Shown one piece after another: positions 50,789 to 60,683 of a stretch of DNA of 64,000 nucleotides. The DNA lies in NCBI RefSeq assembly GCF_034720595.1, contig NZ_JAYESJ010000001.1:1762001-1826000 (forward strand). Direction: 5' to 3'. The first letter of the stretch is position 1. Each line of letters starts with the position of its first letter. The notes under the pieces are model-generated. The model did no database searches, was not told the origin of the DNA, and saw only the letters and a program-made list of their open reading frames with translations. The DNA is from Rhizobium sp. CC-YZS058. GTDB taxonomy: Bacteria > Pseudomonadota > Alphaproteobacteria > Rhizobiales > Rhizobiaceae. Position numbers and translations under genes: made by a program.

Positions 50789-51634
50789 GTGATCGGCACG
50801 GGGACGGATGCGATCGGGCCGAACGAGGCGCCCTGGGAACCGCCGGACCGGGCGAGGGACGAAGACGCGCTGGTGGTCGACATCGCCGGCTTCGAAGGCC
50901 CGCTTGACCTGCTCCTCCACCTCGCCCGCAACCAGAAGGTCGATCTGGCGCGTATTTCGGTTCTGGCACTTGCCGAGCAGTATATTGCCTTCATCGAGCG
51001 CGCGCGGTCGATCCGCATCGAGCTGGCCGCCGACTATCTGGTGATGGCCGCCTGGCTCGCCTTCCTCAAGTCGCGCCTGCTCATTCCGCAGCAGGCCAAG
51101 GACGACGGCCCCTCGGGCGAGGAGATGGCCTCGGCGCTCGCCTTCCGCCTGAAGCGGCTGGAGGCGATGCGCGATGCGGCGACGCGGCTCGTCAACCGCA
51201 ACCGGCTCGGGCGCGACATCTTCGCCCGCGGTGCTCCGGAGCATATCCCGGTCGAGCGACGCTCGGCCTTCGACGCGTCTCTTTACGACCTGCTCTCTGC
51301 CTATGCGCAGCTGCGCCAGCGCGAGGCGGTGATGCAGGTGACGATCGAAAAGCGGCAGGTCTGGTCGCTCGCCAATGCGCGGCTGATGCTGGCGCGGCTT
51401 ATGGGAGACATGACCGACTGGACGGCGCTCGATCACTTCCTGCTGCGCTACATCGACGACCCGAAACAACGGGTGACCGCCATCGCCAGCGCCTTCGCCG
51501 CCTCTCTGGAGATGGTGCGCGAGGGGAGGCTGGAGATCCGCCAGGAGGAAGCCTTCGCACCGATCTTCCTGCGGCGCGGCGCGCGACCGCTGACACCGGC
51601 CGAGCTGGCCGCCCTCGAGGCCGCCGATGGCTGA
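50789..51634 (+). CDS. scpA: Segregation and condensation protein A
   Basis: 281-residue kleisin of the SMC-ScpAB condensin, which organises and helps segregate the chromosome. The family motif FEGPLDLLLHLARNQKVDLA (about residues 35-54) and LAADYLVMAAWLAFLKSRLL are clear. The start is a GTG with GAGG about 10 bp upstream, placing about 30 residues before the conserved core. The last 8 bp overlap scpB, indicating coupled synthesis of the two partners. Confidence 0.94.
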   Translation: MIGTGTDAIGPNEAPWEPPDRARDEDALVVDIAGFEGPLDLLLHLARNQKVDLARISVLALAEQYIAFIERARSIRIELAADYLVMAAWLAFLKSRLLIPQQAKDDGPSGEEMASALAFRLKRLEAMRDAATRLVNRNRLGRDIFARGAPEHIPVERRSAFDASLYDLLSAYAQLRQREAVMQVTIEKRQVWSLANARLMLARLMGDMTDWTALDHFLLRYIDDPKQRVTAIASAFAASLEMVREGRLEIRQEEAFAPIFLRRGARPLTPAELAALEAADG

Positions 51635-52340
51635 CGGAGAGCTTGAGGACCGCGAAGGCAGCGGGACCGGAGTTTCCGCCAGCATCCTCCGCGCAGGCGA
51701 GGCGGAGCGAATCGTCGAGGCGCTGGTCTTCGCCTCGGCCCAGCCCGTCAGTGAGGCCTTTCTCGCTCAGCGCCTGCCGCGCGACACGGATGTGCGGGCT
51801 GTCCTGCAGGCCTTGAAGACGCGCTACGCCGGACGCGGCGTCAACCTCGTGCAGGTCGCGGATCATTGGGCCTTTCGCACCGCCGCCGATCTCTCCTTCG
51901 CCCTGCAGACCGACGAGCAGGAGGTGCGCAAGCTGTCGCGTGCGGCCCTCGAGGTGCTGTCGATCATTGCCTATCACCAGCCGGTGACCCGGGCCGAGAT
52001 CGAAGACATTCGCGGCGTGCAGACCTCGAAGGGGACGCTGGACGTGCTGATGGAGGCCGGCTGGGTGCGCTTCCGGGGGCGGCGGCGGACGCCGGGCCGC
52101 CCGGTTACCTTCGGCACCACGCGCGACTTTCTCGATCATTTCGGGCTGGAGGAACTGCGCGACCTGCCGGGTCTGGAGGAGCTCAAGGGTGCGGGTCTGC
52201 TGCAGGGGCGCATCCCGCCCAATTTCCACGTGCCGCTGCCCGGCAGCGAGGAGGATCTTGCAGAGGAGGAAGACCCGATCACCGCGCTCGACCTTGAAGA
52301 GCTTGGCCTGCTGCCGCCCTCCGGATCCGGGGAGGGATAG
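51627..52340 (+). CDS. scpB: Segregation and condensation protein B
   Basis: 237-residue ScpB with two winged-helix domains that bind the kleisin ScpA. Landmarks are IVEALVFASAQPVSEAFLAQ in the first domain, and SRAALEVLSIIAYHQPVTRA then EIEDIRGVQTSKGTLDVL in the second. The acidic C-terminal tail (EEDLAEEEDPITALDLEELG) is longer than in Firmicutes but common in this group. It overlaps scpA by 8 bp; tatA follows after 131 bp. Confidence 0.94.
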   Translation: MADGELEDREGSGTGVSASILRAGEAERIVEALVFASAQPVSEAFLAQRLPRDTDVRAVLQALKTRYAGRGVNLVQVADHWAFRTAADLSFALQTDEQEVRKLSRAALEVLSIIAYHQPVTRAEIEDIRGVQTSKGTLDVLMEAGWVRFRGRRRTPGRPVTFGTTRDFLDHFGLEELRDLPGLEELKGAGLLQGRIPPNFHVPLPGSEEDLAEEEDPITALDLEELGLLPPSGSGEG

Positions 52341-52471
52341 GGCGCGCGCTCACGATCCTCTGAAGGCGGAAGCATTGCGCGCTCTTCGCCTTTCCTTTAA
52401 CCAACAATCATGTTTGCAATGGCCGGTCGGGCGACCGATATGAGAGCCAAGCATTTTCGAGGAGTTAAGAC

Positions 52472-52717
52472 ATGGGTTCCTTCAGCATCTGGCACTGGCT
52501 CATCGTTCTCGTGGTCGTGCTGCTGCTTTTCGGCCGCGGCAAGATTCCGGAGCTGATGGGGGATGTCGCCAAGGGCATCAAGAGCTTCAAGAAGGGCATG
52601 AGCGACGAGGACTCGACCGCTGAGACCAAGCCCTACGACCCCAAGGCAGGGTATGACGCCAAGGGTGTTCCGCTCGACTCGCGCACCGTCGAACACAAAT
52701 CCGACGAAGTCCGCTGA
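52472..52717 (+). CDS. tatA: Twin-arginine translocase subunit TatA
   Basis: 81-residue TatA, which oligomerises to form the passage for folded proteins. One N-terminal transmembrane helix (about residues 6-21, [16 protein letters not shown]) is followed by the amphipathic helix [20 protein letters not shown] with the FGRGKIP hinge. The charged tail is short. It is the first of tatABC, with tatB 60 bp on. Confidence 0.95.
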   Translation: MGSFSIWHWLIVLVVVLLLFGRGKIPELMGDVAKGIKSFKKGMSDEDSTAETKPYDPKAGYDAKGVPLDSRTVEHKSDEVR

Positions 52718-52777
52718 TCCCGTCGACACGACGCGCGATCGAAGCCCGTGTCTGCCTCTGTGCGGAGTTGCTGAACC

Positions 52778-53554
52778 ATGCTTGACGTCGGCTGGACCGA
52801 ACTGGTGGTCATCGCCATCGTCCTGATCATCGTGGTAGGTCCGAAAGACCTGCCGCCCATGCTGAGGACCTTTGGCCGGATGATGACGAAGATGCGCGGC
52901 ATGGCCGCGGATTTCCGCCATCAGTTCGATGAAGCCCTGCGGGAGGCCGATCTCGACGACGTCCGCAAGACGATCAACGATGCGCGCAGCCTTAACCCGG
53001 CCAACACGCTGCGCGAGGCGATGAACCCGCTGCGGCAGATGGGGAACGAGATCAAGGCCGATCTCCAGCGCTCCACCCGGCCCGATACGCCGGTGATGAC
53101 GCCGCAGCCGGGCGAAACGGCACCTGTCGCCGCGCCGGCGCCGATCGCGCCCGCCGAGCCGAGCCCGCCACTCTCCGCCGTGCCGCCGGCTGGCCCCCTT
53201 GCTACACCTGCTGCGCCTCTGGCAGCCGGCGAGGCCGCACCCGCTTCGGCAGCCAGCGCGGCTCCGCCGCTCCCCGCCTCTCCGGTCTCCCCGGTGACGA
53301 GCGCAGCCCTTCCTTCCGTTGAGCCCGCGCCTGTCGTGACGGTCGAGGACATTGCCAAGCCGAAGCGCAAGCCCCGCGCGAAGGCTGCGGCGGGAACGAC
53401 GGTGCCGGAGGCGGAGACACCCGCGCCGCGCAAGCGGACGGCGAAGGCCGTCGCGGCGCTCGAAGGCGAGAAGCCGGTGCGCACCCGCAAGACGAAGACG
53501 GCTGCACCTGGCGGCGAGCCGACTGCCACACCCAAGACCGGAGACGAGGCATGA
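52778..53554 (+). CDS. tatB: Twin-arginine translocase subunit TatB
   Basis: 258-residue TatB, part of the TatBC receptor for twin-arginine signal peptides. The N-terminal helix [20 protein letters not shown] and the [16 protein letters not shown] amphipathic helix are typical. From about residue 105 the protein is a long alanine/proline-rich then lysine/arginine-rich tail, longer than the E. coli protein (about 171 residues). Tail expansion of this kind is common in alphaproteobacteria and is probably unstructured. It overlaps tatC by 4 bp (ATGA). Confidence 0.94.
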   Translation: MLDVGWTELVVIAIVLIIVVGPKDLPPMLRTFGRMMTKMRGMAADFRHQFDEALREADLDDVRKTINDARSLNPANTLREAMNPLRQMGNEIKADLQRSTRPDTPVMTPQPGETAPVAAPAPIAPAEPSPPLSAVPPAGPLATPAAPLAAGEAAPASAASAAPPLPASPVSPVTSAALPSVEPAPVVTVEDIAKPKRKPRAKAAAGTTVPEAETPAPRKRTAKAVAALEGEKPVRTRKTKTAAPGGEPTATPKTGDEA

Positions 53555-54360
53555 GCGGCGAGATCGAAGACCGGCCCCAGCCGCTGATCGAACATCTGAT
53601 CGAACTGCGCACCCGACTGATGTGGGCGGTCGGCGCTTTCTTTCTGGCCTTCCTCGTCTGCTTCTTCTTTGCCAAGCAGATCTTCAACGTGCTGGTGCAG
53701 CCGTTCAAATGGGCAGTGTCCTGGGCGGGGCTCGATACAAGGGGCGTCGAGCTGATCTATACGGCGCCGCAGGAGTTCTTCTTCACCCAGATCAAGGTCG
53801 CGATGTTCGGCGCTCTGGTCATCGCCTTTCCGATGATCGCGACGCAGGTCTACAAGTTCGTCGCCCCGGGTCTCTACAAGAACGAGCGCGCCGCCTTCCT
53901 GCCCTTCCTCATCGCCTCGCCGCTGCTGTTCCTGCTCGGCGCCTGCCTCGTCTATTTCTTCTTCACGCCCATGGTCATGTGGTTCTTCCTGAACATGCAG
54001 CAGGAAGGCGGCGAGGGGCAGGTGGCGATCCAGCTTCTGCCGAAGGTCTCGGAATATCTGAGCCTGATCATGTCGCTGATCTTCGCCTTCGGGCTTGTCT
54101 TCCAGCTGCCGGTCGTCACGACGCTCCTCGCGCGCGTGGGCTTCGTCACCGGCGACCAGCTGGCGGCCAAGCGCAAATATGCGATCGTCATCTCCTTCAT
54201 CGTTGCGGCGGTGCTGACCCCGCCGGATCCGGTCTCCCAGATCGGTCTTGCCGTGCCGGCCATCCTTCTCTACGAGATATCGATCTATACGGCCCGACTC
54301 ATCGAGCGCCAGAGGGCGCGCGACACGGCCGCCCGGGCCTTGACCGAGCAGGACGACTGA
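53551..54360 (+). CDS. tatC: Twin-arginine translocase subunit TatC
   Basis: 269-residue polytopic membrane protein (six helices) that recognises the twin-arginine signal. The family start region [20 protein letters not shown] (about residues 10-29) and [20 protein letters not shown] (about 70-89) are diagnostic, as is [22 protein letters not shown] near the C-terminus. It completes tatABC. serS follows after 143 bp, so a separate promoter there is possible. Confidence 0.96.
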   Translation: MSGEIEDRPQPLIEHLIELRTRLMWAVGAFFLAFLVCFFFAKQIFNVLVQPFKWAVSWAGLDTRGVELIYTAPQEFFFTQIKVAMFGALVIAFPMIATQVYKFVAPGLYKNERAAFLPFLIASPLLFLLGACLVYFFFTPMVMWFFLNMQQEGGEGQVAIQLLPKVSEYLSLIMSLIFAFGLVFQLPVVTTLLARVGFVTGDQLAAKRKYAIVISFIVAAVLTPPDPVSQIGLAVPAILLYEISIYTARLIERQRARDTAARALTEQDD

Positions 54361-54503
54361 CGCCGCAGGCGCTGCCGTGCCCCCGGACAAGCCGGCGGGC
54401 AGGGCGGCGCATGATCGTCTCTCCGGGCCGAACGAGGCAGGTGTCGGGGCGGGCGCCGGCCTTCAGTCTTTTCCCGCCCCCAGACCGGACTTCGGAGTGG
54501 GAC

Positions 54504-55787
54504 ATGCTCGACATCAAATGGATCAGGGACAATCCGCAGGCGCTCGACGCTGCGCTCGCCAAGCGCCATGCGCCGCCGCAGGCCGAAGCCTTCCTCGCGC
54601 TCGACGAGAAGCGCCGCAGCCTCCTCCAGTCTCTCCAGGACATGCAGTCGCGCCGCAACAGCGCTTCCAAGGAGATCGGCGCGGCCATGGCGCGCCAGGA
54701 TGGCGCGCTGGCCGAGCAGCTGAAAGCCGAGGTCGCGACGCTGAAGACCACGATGCCGGCGCTGGAGGAAGAGAGCCGGCAGGTCGAGGCCGCTTTGAAC
54801 GACATGCTCTCCCGCGTGCCGAACATTCCCTATGACGACGTGCCGGTCGGCGAGGATGAGCATGGCAACGTCGTCGCCCGCACCGTCGGCGCCAAACCCG
54901 GCTGGAACCACGCGGCCCGCGAGCATTACGAGATCGGCGAGGCCCTTGGGCTGATGGATTTCGAACGGGCGGCCAAGCTATCCGGCGCGCGGTTCACGGT
55001 TCTGACCGGACACCTCGCCCGGCTCGAACGGGCGCTCGGCCAGTTCATGCTGGACCTGCACACCGGCGAGCACGGCTACACGGAAGTCTCGTCGCCGCTG
55101 ATGGTGCGCGACGATGCCATGTATGGCACGGGGCAGCTGCCCAAATTTGCCGAAGACCTGTTCCGCACGACCGATGGCCGCTGGCTGATCCCGACGGCGG
55201 AGGTGACGCTGACGAACCTTGTGCGGGACGAGATCCTGGAGCAGGAGAAACTGCCGCTGCGCTTCACCGCGCTGACCCCCTCCTTCCGCTCCGAAGCCGG
55301 CTCGGCCGGGCGCGACACGCGGGGCATGCTGCGCCAGCATCAGTTCTGGAAGTGCGAGCTCGTCTCGATCACCGACGCAGACAGCGCCGTCGAGGAGCAT
55401 GAGCGGATGACCGCCTGCGCCGAGGAGGTGCTGAAGCGCCTCGGCCTGCATTACCGCGTCATGACGCTTTGCACCGGCGACATGGGGTTCGGCGCGCGCA
55501 AGACCTACGACCTCGAGGTCTGGCTTCCCGGCCAGGATACCTATCGCGAAATCTCCTCCTGCTCGGTCTGCGGCGATTTCCAGGCCCGGCGCATGAACGC
55601 GCGCTACCGCGCCCGCGACGAGAAGGCGCTCAAGTTCGTTCACACGCTGAACGGCTCCGGCACAGCCGTCGGTCGCTGCCTCATCGCGGTCATGGAAAAT
55701 TATCTCAACGAGGATGGCTCCGTGACCGTGCCGGACGCGCTGCTGCCTTATATGGGTGGCGTAACGCGGATCGAGAAAGCGGCCTGA
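54504..55787 (+). CDS. serS: Seryl-tRNA synthetase
   Basis: 427-residue class II synthetase. A long N-terminal coiled-coil arm (about residues 25-105) that contacts the tRNA long variable arm is followed by the catalytic core. Class II motif 2 is [21 protein letters not shown] and motif 3 is [20 protein letters not shown]. The ATG at 54504 with GGAG upstream gives the standard [18 protein letters not shown] start; the same frame is open far upstream through tatC, but those residues are out of family. Confidence 0.97.
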   Translation: MLDIKWIRDNPQALDAALAKRHAPPQAEAFLALDEKRRSLLQSLQDMQSRRNSASKEIGAAMARQDGALAEQLKAEVATLKTTMPALEEESRQVEAALNDMLSRVPNIPYDDVPVGEDEHGNVVARTVGAKPGWNHAAREHYEIGEALGLMDFERAAKLSGARFTVLTGHLARLERALGQFMLDLHTGEHGYTEVSSPLMVRDDAMYGTGQLPKFAEDLFRTTDGRWLIPTAEVTLTNLVRDEILEQEKLPLRFTALTPSFRSEAGSAGRDTRGMLRQHQFWKCELVSITDADSAVEEHERMTACAEEVLKRLGLHYRVMTLCTGDMGFGARKTYDLEVWLPGQDTYREISSCSVCGDFQARRMNARYRARDEKALKFVHTLNGSGTAVGRCLIAVMENYLNEDGSVTVPDALLPYMGGVTRIEKAA

Positions 55788-55817
55788 TCACGACGGCCAG
55801 AGAGGCAGACGGACTTC

Positions 55818-56585
55818 ATGCGCATTTTGCTGACCAATGACGACGGGATCCACGCCGAGGGCCTGCAGGTGCTGGAGCGGATTGCCCGGACGCTGACTGA
55901 CGACGTTTGGGTGGTGGCGCCGGAGACGGATCAGAGCGGTCTTGCCCATTCGCTGACCTTGTCCGAGCCGCTGCGCCTGCGCCAGATCTCCGAGAAGCAT
56001 TTTGCCTTGCGCGGCACGCCAACCGACTGCGTGATCATGGCAATCCGCAAGGTGCTGGGCGGCAAGCCCGATCTGATCCTCTCCGGGGTCAATATGGGCG
56101 CCAACATGGCCGATGACGTTACCTATTCCGGCACGATCGCCGGCGCCATCGAAGGCACGCTGCAAGGCGTGCGGTCCATGGCGCTCAGCCAAGCCTACAA
56201 GCACGGCACGGACCGCATTGCCCCCTGGGCGGTGGCCGAGACGCATGCGCCGGCGCTGATCCGCAGGCTGATGACGGTTGAGCTTCCCGCCTTCACCTTC
56301 CTCAACCTGAACTTCCCCAACTGCGCGCCCGATGCCGTCGTCGCGACAGAGGTGACCGAACAGGGCAAGCTCGATTTCGGCATGGTCGTCGACGAACGGA
56401 CGGATGGGCGTGGCTACCCCTATTACTGGCTGCGCTTCGGCGACCGGTTGGGCGAGTTCCGGGAAGGAACGGACATCCACGCGGTGCGCGAGAACCGGAT
56501 TTCCGTGACGCCGCTGAAGCTCGACCTGACCGATCATTCGGTTCTCGACACGCTGACCGACGCTCTTGCCGGAGACCGTGCATGA
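55818..56585 (+). CDS. surE: 5'/3'-nucleotidase SurE
   Basis: 255-residue metal-dependent acid phosphatase acting on nucleoside monophosphates, linked to stationary-phase survival. The active-site motif [16 protein letters not shown] holds D8-D9, and [13 protein letters not shown] and [20 protein letters not shown] complete the metal site and substrate pocket. It overlaps pcm by 4 bp. The surE-pcm pair is ancient and widely conserved. Confidence 0.96.
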   Translation: MRILLTNDDGIHAEGLQVLERIARTLTDDVWVVAPETDQSGLAHSLTLSEPLRLRQISEKHFALRGTPTDCVIMAIRKVLGGKPDLILSGVNMGANMADDVTYSGTIAGAIEGTLQGVRSMALSQAYKHGTDRIAPWAVAETHAPALIRRLMTVELPAFTFLNLNFPNCAPDAVVATEVTEQGKLDFGMVVDERTDGRGYPYYWLRFGDRLGEFREGTDIHAVRENRISVTPLKLDLTDHSVLDTLTDALAGDRA

Positions 56586-57235
56586 TCGCACGTGCCATGG
56601 AGCAGGAAGGGTTTGCGAAGCTGGTCCTGCGGCTGCGTGCGGAAGGCATTACCGCCAAAGGCCTGCTCAACGCAGTCGAGGAAACGCCTCGCACCGCGTT
56701 CGCGCCAGCGCTCTATCAGGCCGAAGCGCTGAGCCCGCGTCTGGTGCCGATCGACTGCGGCGCGTTCATGGAGGGCTATGATTACGCCGTCCGGGTCATC
56801 CATCACCTGGGCGTCAAGGCCGGCCAGCGCATTCTGGAGGTCGGCACGGGAACGGGCTTTACGGCGGCGGTGATGGGGCGCATCGCCGAGCGTGTCTTGA
56901 CGCTGGAGCGCTATCGCACGCTGGTGACCGGGGCGCAGGCCAATCTGGAAAAGGTCGGTTTGCGCAATGTCGTCGTCCGACAGGCCGACGGCGCGGCCGG
57001 TCTGCAGGGGGAGGGGACCTTCGATCGTATTCTCGTCACTTGCGCCTTCGAAAGCCTTCCGCGCATCTTCGCCGACCATCTGGTCTCGGGCGGCGTCCTG
57101 ATGGTGCCGATCATGGCGAGCGAAACCGAATGCCGGATGGTGCGCCTGACCCGCACCGGCAGCCGCTTCGACCGCGAAGACCTGTTCGACGCGCCCTACC
57201 TGCCGATCGTCCCGAAGATGGCTGCGTTCCTGTAA
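56582..57235 (+). CDS. pcm: Protein-L-isoaspartate O-methyltransferase
   Basis: 217-residue SAM-dependent methyltransferase that starts repair of isoaspartyl damage in aged proteins. The SAM-binding motif [18 protein letters not shown] lies at about residues 83-100 and the post-motif region [14 protein letters not shown] follows. The segment [20 protein letters not shown] stands where canonical PCMs have an LP-x-GQT-x-SQP-type substrate loop, so the loop here is divergent, as in other rhizobial versions annotated as Pcm. Substrate specificity is therefore less certain than the fold. Confidence 0.88.
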   Translation: MIARAMEQEGFAKLVLRLRAEGITAKGLLNAVEETPRTAFAPALYQAEALSPRLVPIDCGAFMEGYDYAVRVIHHLGVKAGQRILEVGTGTGFTAAVMGRIAERVLTLERYRTLVTGAQANLEKVGLRNVVVRQADGAAGLQGEGTFDRILVTCAFESLPRIFADHLVSGGVLMVPIMASETECRMVRLTRTGSRFDREDLFDAPYLPIVPKMAAFL

Positions 57236-57385
57236 CGGGACAGCCAAGGGCTGCGCCCCACGCTTCGTTCACCCAAAAGCCTCACGCAAGCTCGCGTCGC
57301 TAGACCTGTTCAAGAGGGTCCTGTTAGACTGGCGTCGGAGGATCGGATTGACGCTGGGCGCGGCGGACCGCGCAAGGAGCGGACG

Positions 57386-58045
57386 ATGCAGATTCCAGGC
57401 AAGCTTACGGTGACTCCGACGGCAGGCGACGGTCGCGGTGGCTACGGCCAGCGGCAGGATGCGCCGGCACCGAGTGCGGCGCCTCAAGTGACCGAGGCGA
57501 CGCCTTCGTCTGCGCCCGGGCTTTATGATCCCGCCTCCCGCGTTGCGCTTTCGGCCGAAACCCTGCTGTTCCTCAGTCGCGTTGCGCGCGAGCGCGAGAA
57601 ATATCCGCCGTTGACCCGCGCCGAATGGAACAACGAGCTCTCTCCGGAGCTTGCCGCCCGCGAACATGCCGCTTTCGGCCGATTCACCGAGCTTGGCGAC
57701 GGCCGCGCCTATTACCGCGCCTTCATCGATTATTTCGACGCGCTCCGCCCCGAGGACCAGCACAGCCTGCGCTATCTCGGCACGCGCGAGGCCGCTGTGG
57801 CGGGGCTGCGCTCGCTCGAATACGAGGATGAAGCCGGTCTGGAGCCAACGGATTTCCAGACGCTTGTCAGCGTGCTGCTCGATGCCGACAAGGCGGACCT
57901 CGCACGCGCCGTCGCCAGCGAATCGCAGCCTCTGGTCAAGGGCGACATGTTCGGCTGGGAGACCCAATCCTTCTCCTACGAAACCGAGCGCGACAGCACT
58001 GTCAGGAGTTCCGAGATCGAGCGGTTCTACCGCGAAAGCTTCTGA
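57386..58045 (+). CDS. Unrecognised 219-residue protein
   Basis: I do not recognise a family. An AAGGAGCGG ribosome binding site 4-6 bp before the ATG, continuous codon use like its neighbours, and a plus-strand position between pcm and the LysM gene support a real gene. Residues 1-45 are low-complexity (Gly/Pro/Ala/Thr). A folded, mostly helical part begins at DPASRVALSAETLLFLSRVA (about 48-67). Further stretches are LTRAEWNNELSPELAAREHAAF, GRAYYRAFIDYFDALRPEDQ and DFQTLVSVLLDADKADLARA. No signal peptide or transmembrane helix is evident. Confidence 0.7.
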   Translation: MQIPGKLTVTPTAGDGRGGYGQRQDAPAPSAAPQVTEATPSSAPGLYDPASRVALSAETLLFLSRVAREREKYPPLTRAEWNNELSPELAAREHAAFGRFTELGDGRAYYRAFIDYFDALRPEDQHSLRYLGTREAAVAGLRSLEYEDEAGLEPTDFQTLVSVLLDADKADLARAVASESQPLVKGDMFGWETQSFSYETERDSTVRSSEIERFYRESF

Positions 58046-58129
58046 TCTGCCTGTGCTTTTTCCGTGCCTTCCAGATGATGGAATGGCACCGGAGACGAAA
58101 CTCGGGGCTTCCCCTTAACCGGCCGGTAA

Positions 58130-58147
58130 CTTTAATACGCTTTAATA
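58130..58147 (+). promoter_or_regulatory. Phased direct repeat CTTTAATA x2, candidate regulator site
   Basis: CTTTAATA occurs at 58130-58137 and 58140-58147, i.e. on a 10-bp repeat, 39 bp before the LysM/LytM gene. The embedded TTAA-N6-TTAA is close to the CtrA half-site pair (TTAA-N7-TTAA) but one base short. Confidence 0.35.
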
Positions 58148-58185
58148 AACCTACATCGGGGCAGGGTTCCAGGTAGGTAGGCGTC

Positions 58186-59745
58186 ATGCGAGTAAGAGTT
58201 TCGTCGAGTGTCGGTCGGTCGGCAGTTCGTGTTCTGGCAGCGGTTCTTCTGGCCAGTGTTGCCACAGGGTGCAGTTCCGACTCCACGCGCTTCGGCGGTC
58301 TGTTTTCCCGCGGAGACAGTCTGACCACGAGTTCGGTGCAGCCGGCCGGCCAGCCGGTTCCGCGCGGCGATGTTGCCGGTGCGGGCATGGCGCCGATGGA
58401 TTCCGGTCGCTCCTCGGCCAGTGCCCAGCCTTTCCCGGATCCCGTTTCCGCCGCCCCCGTTTCCCGCGCCCGCGTTGCCTCCACGCCGATGAGCGTCCAG
58501 CGCAGCGGACTTGCGGAGCCTTCCGTCGCCAGCGAAACCGCCATGCGCGAACCGGCCCTGCGCCCGGCAGCGCAGGCTCTCCCGTCCGCCGCCGCCAAGA
58601 CGCCGGCTCTCGCCGCACCGGACATGACCAAGACCGCCTCGACCCCGTCCAAGGCCGGCTGGTCCACCGCCAATGCGCCCGCCGTCCTTCTGCGCCAGGG
58701 CGATACGATCGCCACGCTGGCCAATCGGTTTGGCGTTCCGGAGAAGGAAATTCTGCGGGCCAACGGTCTGAAGCGCGCCTCCGACGCCGAAGTCGGTCAG
58801 CGCATCCTCATCCCGACCTATGGCGTTGCCAGCAGCGCCGCCAAGCAATCGGCCTCGGATGCCGCGACGCGGCTCGATGTCGACAAGCAGAAGAACACGC
58901 CGGTGCTTCCCGAAAACCGCGATGTCGCGATCCTGCCGACCCAGGCGCAGTCGCGTGACAAGGGCAAGGGCAATGCCGACCTCAACACCGGCCGCCTGGC
59001 CTCGAACGGCGAAGGCGGCGGCGCGGGCACCTACATCGTCAAGTCCGGCGACTCGCTGAACCGCATCGCCAAGGCCAACAACGTCTCCGTCGAGGCGCTG
59101 CGCCAGGCGAACGGCCTGACCAGCGGCGCAATCCGCGTCGGCCAGACGCTGACCCTGCCGAAGGCGGGCGCAGCGGACCCGATGACGACGGCCTCGCTGC
59201 CCGCCAAGGCCCCCGCCGTTGCCCCCGCAGCCCAGCCGGCCGCGGTCAAGGCCGAACCTGTAAAGGCTGCAGCGCCGGCCGCTGCTGCCGCCGAGCCTGT
59301 CGCCAAGCAGTCCGTCACCGAAGTCGCCTCGCGCGACGATGGCTCCGACGAAGCGCCGAAGGGCACGGGCATCAGCAAATATCGCTGGCCGGTGCGCGGC
59401 GCGGTCATCGCCGGCTATGGCGCCAATGTCGAAGGCAGCCGCAATGACGGCATCAACATTTCCGTCCCGGAAGGCACGCCGATCAAGGCTGCCGAAAACG
59501 GCGTCGTCATCTATTCGGGCTCCAGCCTGAAGGAGCTCGGCAATGCCGTTCTCGTCCGCCACGACGACGGCACCGTCACGGTTTATGGCAATGCATCGGA
59601 ACTGATGGTGCAGCGCGGCCAGAAGATCCAGCGCGGCCAGACGCTCGCCGCCTCCGGCATGAGCGGTCGCGCCAGCCAGCCCCAGGTGCATTTCGAAGTG
59701 CGCAAGAACGCCACTGCAGTCAACCCGGCCACCTTCCTCGAATAG
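58186..59745 (+). CDS. LysM / LytM (M23-fold) lipoprotein, NlpD/DipM-like, degenerate catalytic site
   Basis: 519-residue exported protein. The signal sequence ends in a lipobox-like ATGC with C29, suggesting a lipoprotein. Two LysM domains (about 167-212 and 282-328) bind peptidoglycan. The C-terminal LytM domain is at about 400-519 (YRWPVRGAVIAGYG to HFEVRKNATAVNPATFLE). Canonical zinc ligands His and Asp of the H-x3-D motif are replaced by N420 and N424, and the first His of H-x-H is Q500, with only H502 kept. It should therefore be inactive as an endopeptidase and, like EnvC/NlpD, may activate an amidase at the septum. Confidence 0.88.
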   Translation: MRVRVSSSVGRSAVRVLAAVLLASVATGCSSDSTRFGGLFSRGDSLTTSSVQPAGQPVPRGDVAGAGMAPMDSGRSSASAQPFPDPVSAAPVSRARVASTPMSVQRSGLAEPSVASETAMREPALRPAAQALPSAAAKTPALAAPDMTKTASTPSKAGWSTANAPAVLLRQGDTIATLANRFGVPEKEILRANGLKRASDAEVGQRILIPTYGVASSAAKQSASDAATRLDVDKQKNTPVLPENRDVAILPTQAQSRDKGKGNADLNTGRLASNGEGGGAGTYIVKSGDSLNRIAKANNVSVEALRQANGLTSGAIRVGQTLTLPKAGAADPMTTASLPAKAPAVAPAAQPAAVKAEPVKAAAPAAAAAEPVAKQSVTEVASRDDGSDEAPKGTGISKYRWPVRGAVIAGYGANVEGSRNDGINISVPEGTPIKAAENGVVIYSGSSLKELGNAVLVRHDDGTVTVYGNASELMVQRGQKIQRGQTLAASGMSGRASQPQVHFEVRKNATAVNPATFLE

Positions 59746-59767
59746 GTCTTGCGTCCCTGGATGGCCG

Positions 59768-59802
59768 AGCGCTCCCTTCTTCCAGGAAGGGAGCGCTTCG
59801 CG
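59768..59802. terminator. Bidirectional terminator between the LytM gene and the DUF815 ATPase gene
   Basis: AGCGCTCCCTTC (59768-59779) and GAAGGGAGCGCT (59786-59797) form a perfect 12-bp stem with a 6-nt loop between convergent genes. The downstream TTCGCGTTTT is only moderately T-rich. Confidence 0.75.
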
Positions 59803-59813
59803 TTTTCGTGCGT

Positions 59814-60683
59814 TCAGCCAAGCTCGATGCGCTGGCGCAGGCGGCCGGCGAGGTCCTGGATGAATTGCCAGGCGACGCGGCCGGAGCGCGCACCGCGCGT
59901 CGTGCTCCATTCCAGCGCTTCGGCATGTAGCTGATCCGGCGAAACCGCCAGCTGGAAATGGGCGGCATAGGCATCGATCATCGCCAGGTAGTCCTCCTGG
60001 CTGCATTTGTGGAAGCCGAGCCAGAGCCCGAACCGGTCGGAAAGCGAGACCTTTTCCTCGACCGCTTCGGCCGGGTTGATCGCCGTGGAGCGCTCGTTCT
60101 CGATCATGTCTCGCGGCAAGAGATGGCGGCGGTTGGAGGTGGCATAGAGGAGTACGTTGCCGGGCCGCCCCTCGACGCCACCATCGAGCACGGCCTTCAA
60201 GGACTTGTAGGACGTGTCGTCATGGTCGAAGGAGAGATCGTCGCAGAACACGATAACCGGTGCTGGGGCGGCTTTGAGGACCTCCATGAGAGCGGGGAGG
60301 CTGGCGATATCCTCGCGGTGGACCTCGACCAGCTTCATCGCCACGCCTGTTGCCTCGATGACCGCTGCATGCACGGCCTTGACCAGCGACGACTTGCCCA
60401 TGCCGCGCGCGCCCCAGAGCAGCACATTGTTGGCCGGGTAGCCTTCCGCAAAGCGTAGCGTGTTGTCGAGCAGGATATCGCGCACGTGGTCGACGCCCTG
60501 GATCAGAGACAGGGCGACGCGGTTCGGGCGCGGTACGGGCTGGAGATAGGATTCATGCGGTGCCCAGACAAAGCAGGGCGCGGCACTCCAGTCGGTGTCC
60601 CGCGGCGGCGGGCCGGCCATGCGCTCCAGCGCGCTTGCGAGCCGGCGCACCTCGGCGATCAGCGTGTCGAGCCTCGCGGACAT
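59814..60683 (-). CDS. DUF815 AAA+ family ATP-binding protein
   Basis: 289-residue P-loop ATPase. Walker A is G91-ARGMGKSS, Walker B is VIVFCDD with D148-D149, and a sensor-like YATSNRRHLLPRD follows. The YLQPVPRPNRVALSLIQGVD segment ahead of the P-loop is typical of DUF815. The cellular role of this family is not established. The ATG at 60683 follows AGGAGA; a longer frame upstream is out of family. It is divergent from yajC-secDF, the usual rhizobial context. Confidence 0.88.
   Translation of the reverse strand: MSARLDTLIAEVRRLASALERMAGPPPRDTDWSAAPCFVWAPHESYLQPVPRPNRVALSLIQGVDHVRDILLDNTLRFAEGYPANNVLLWGARGMGKSSLVKAVHAAVIEATGVAMKLVEVHREDIASLPALMEVLKAAPAPVIVFCDDLSFDHDDTSYKSLKAVLDGGVEGRPGNVLLYATSNRRHLLPRDMIENERSTAINPAEAVEEKVSLSDRFGLWLGFHKCSQEDYLAMIDAYAAHFQLAVSPDQLHAEALEWSTTRGARSGRVAWQFIQDLAGRLRQRIELG

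Noticed and set aside
47003..51685. Very long open frame on the minus strand across the SPOR, nagZ and scpA genes
   Set aside because: Its composition is arginine/glycine/aspartate-rich and low in family-like motifs. It is the antisense shadow of well-supported plus-strand genes, a common effect of high GC.
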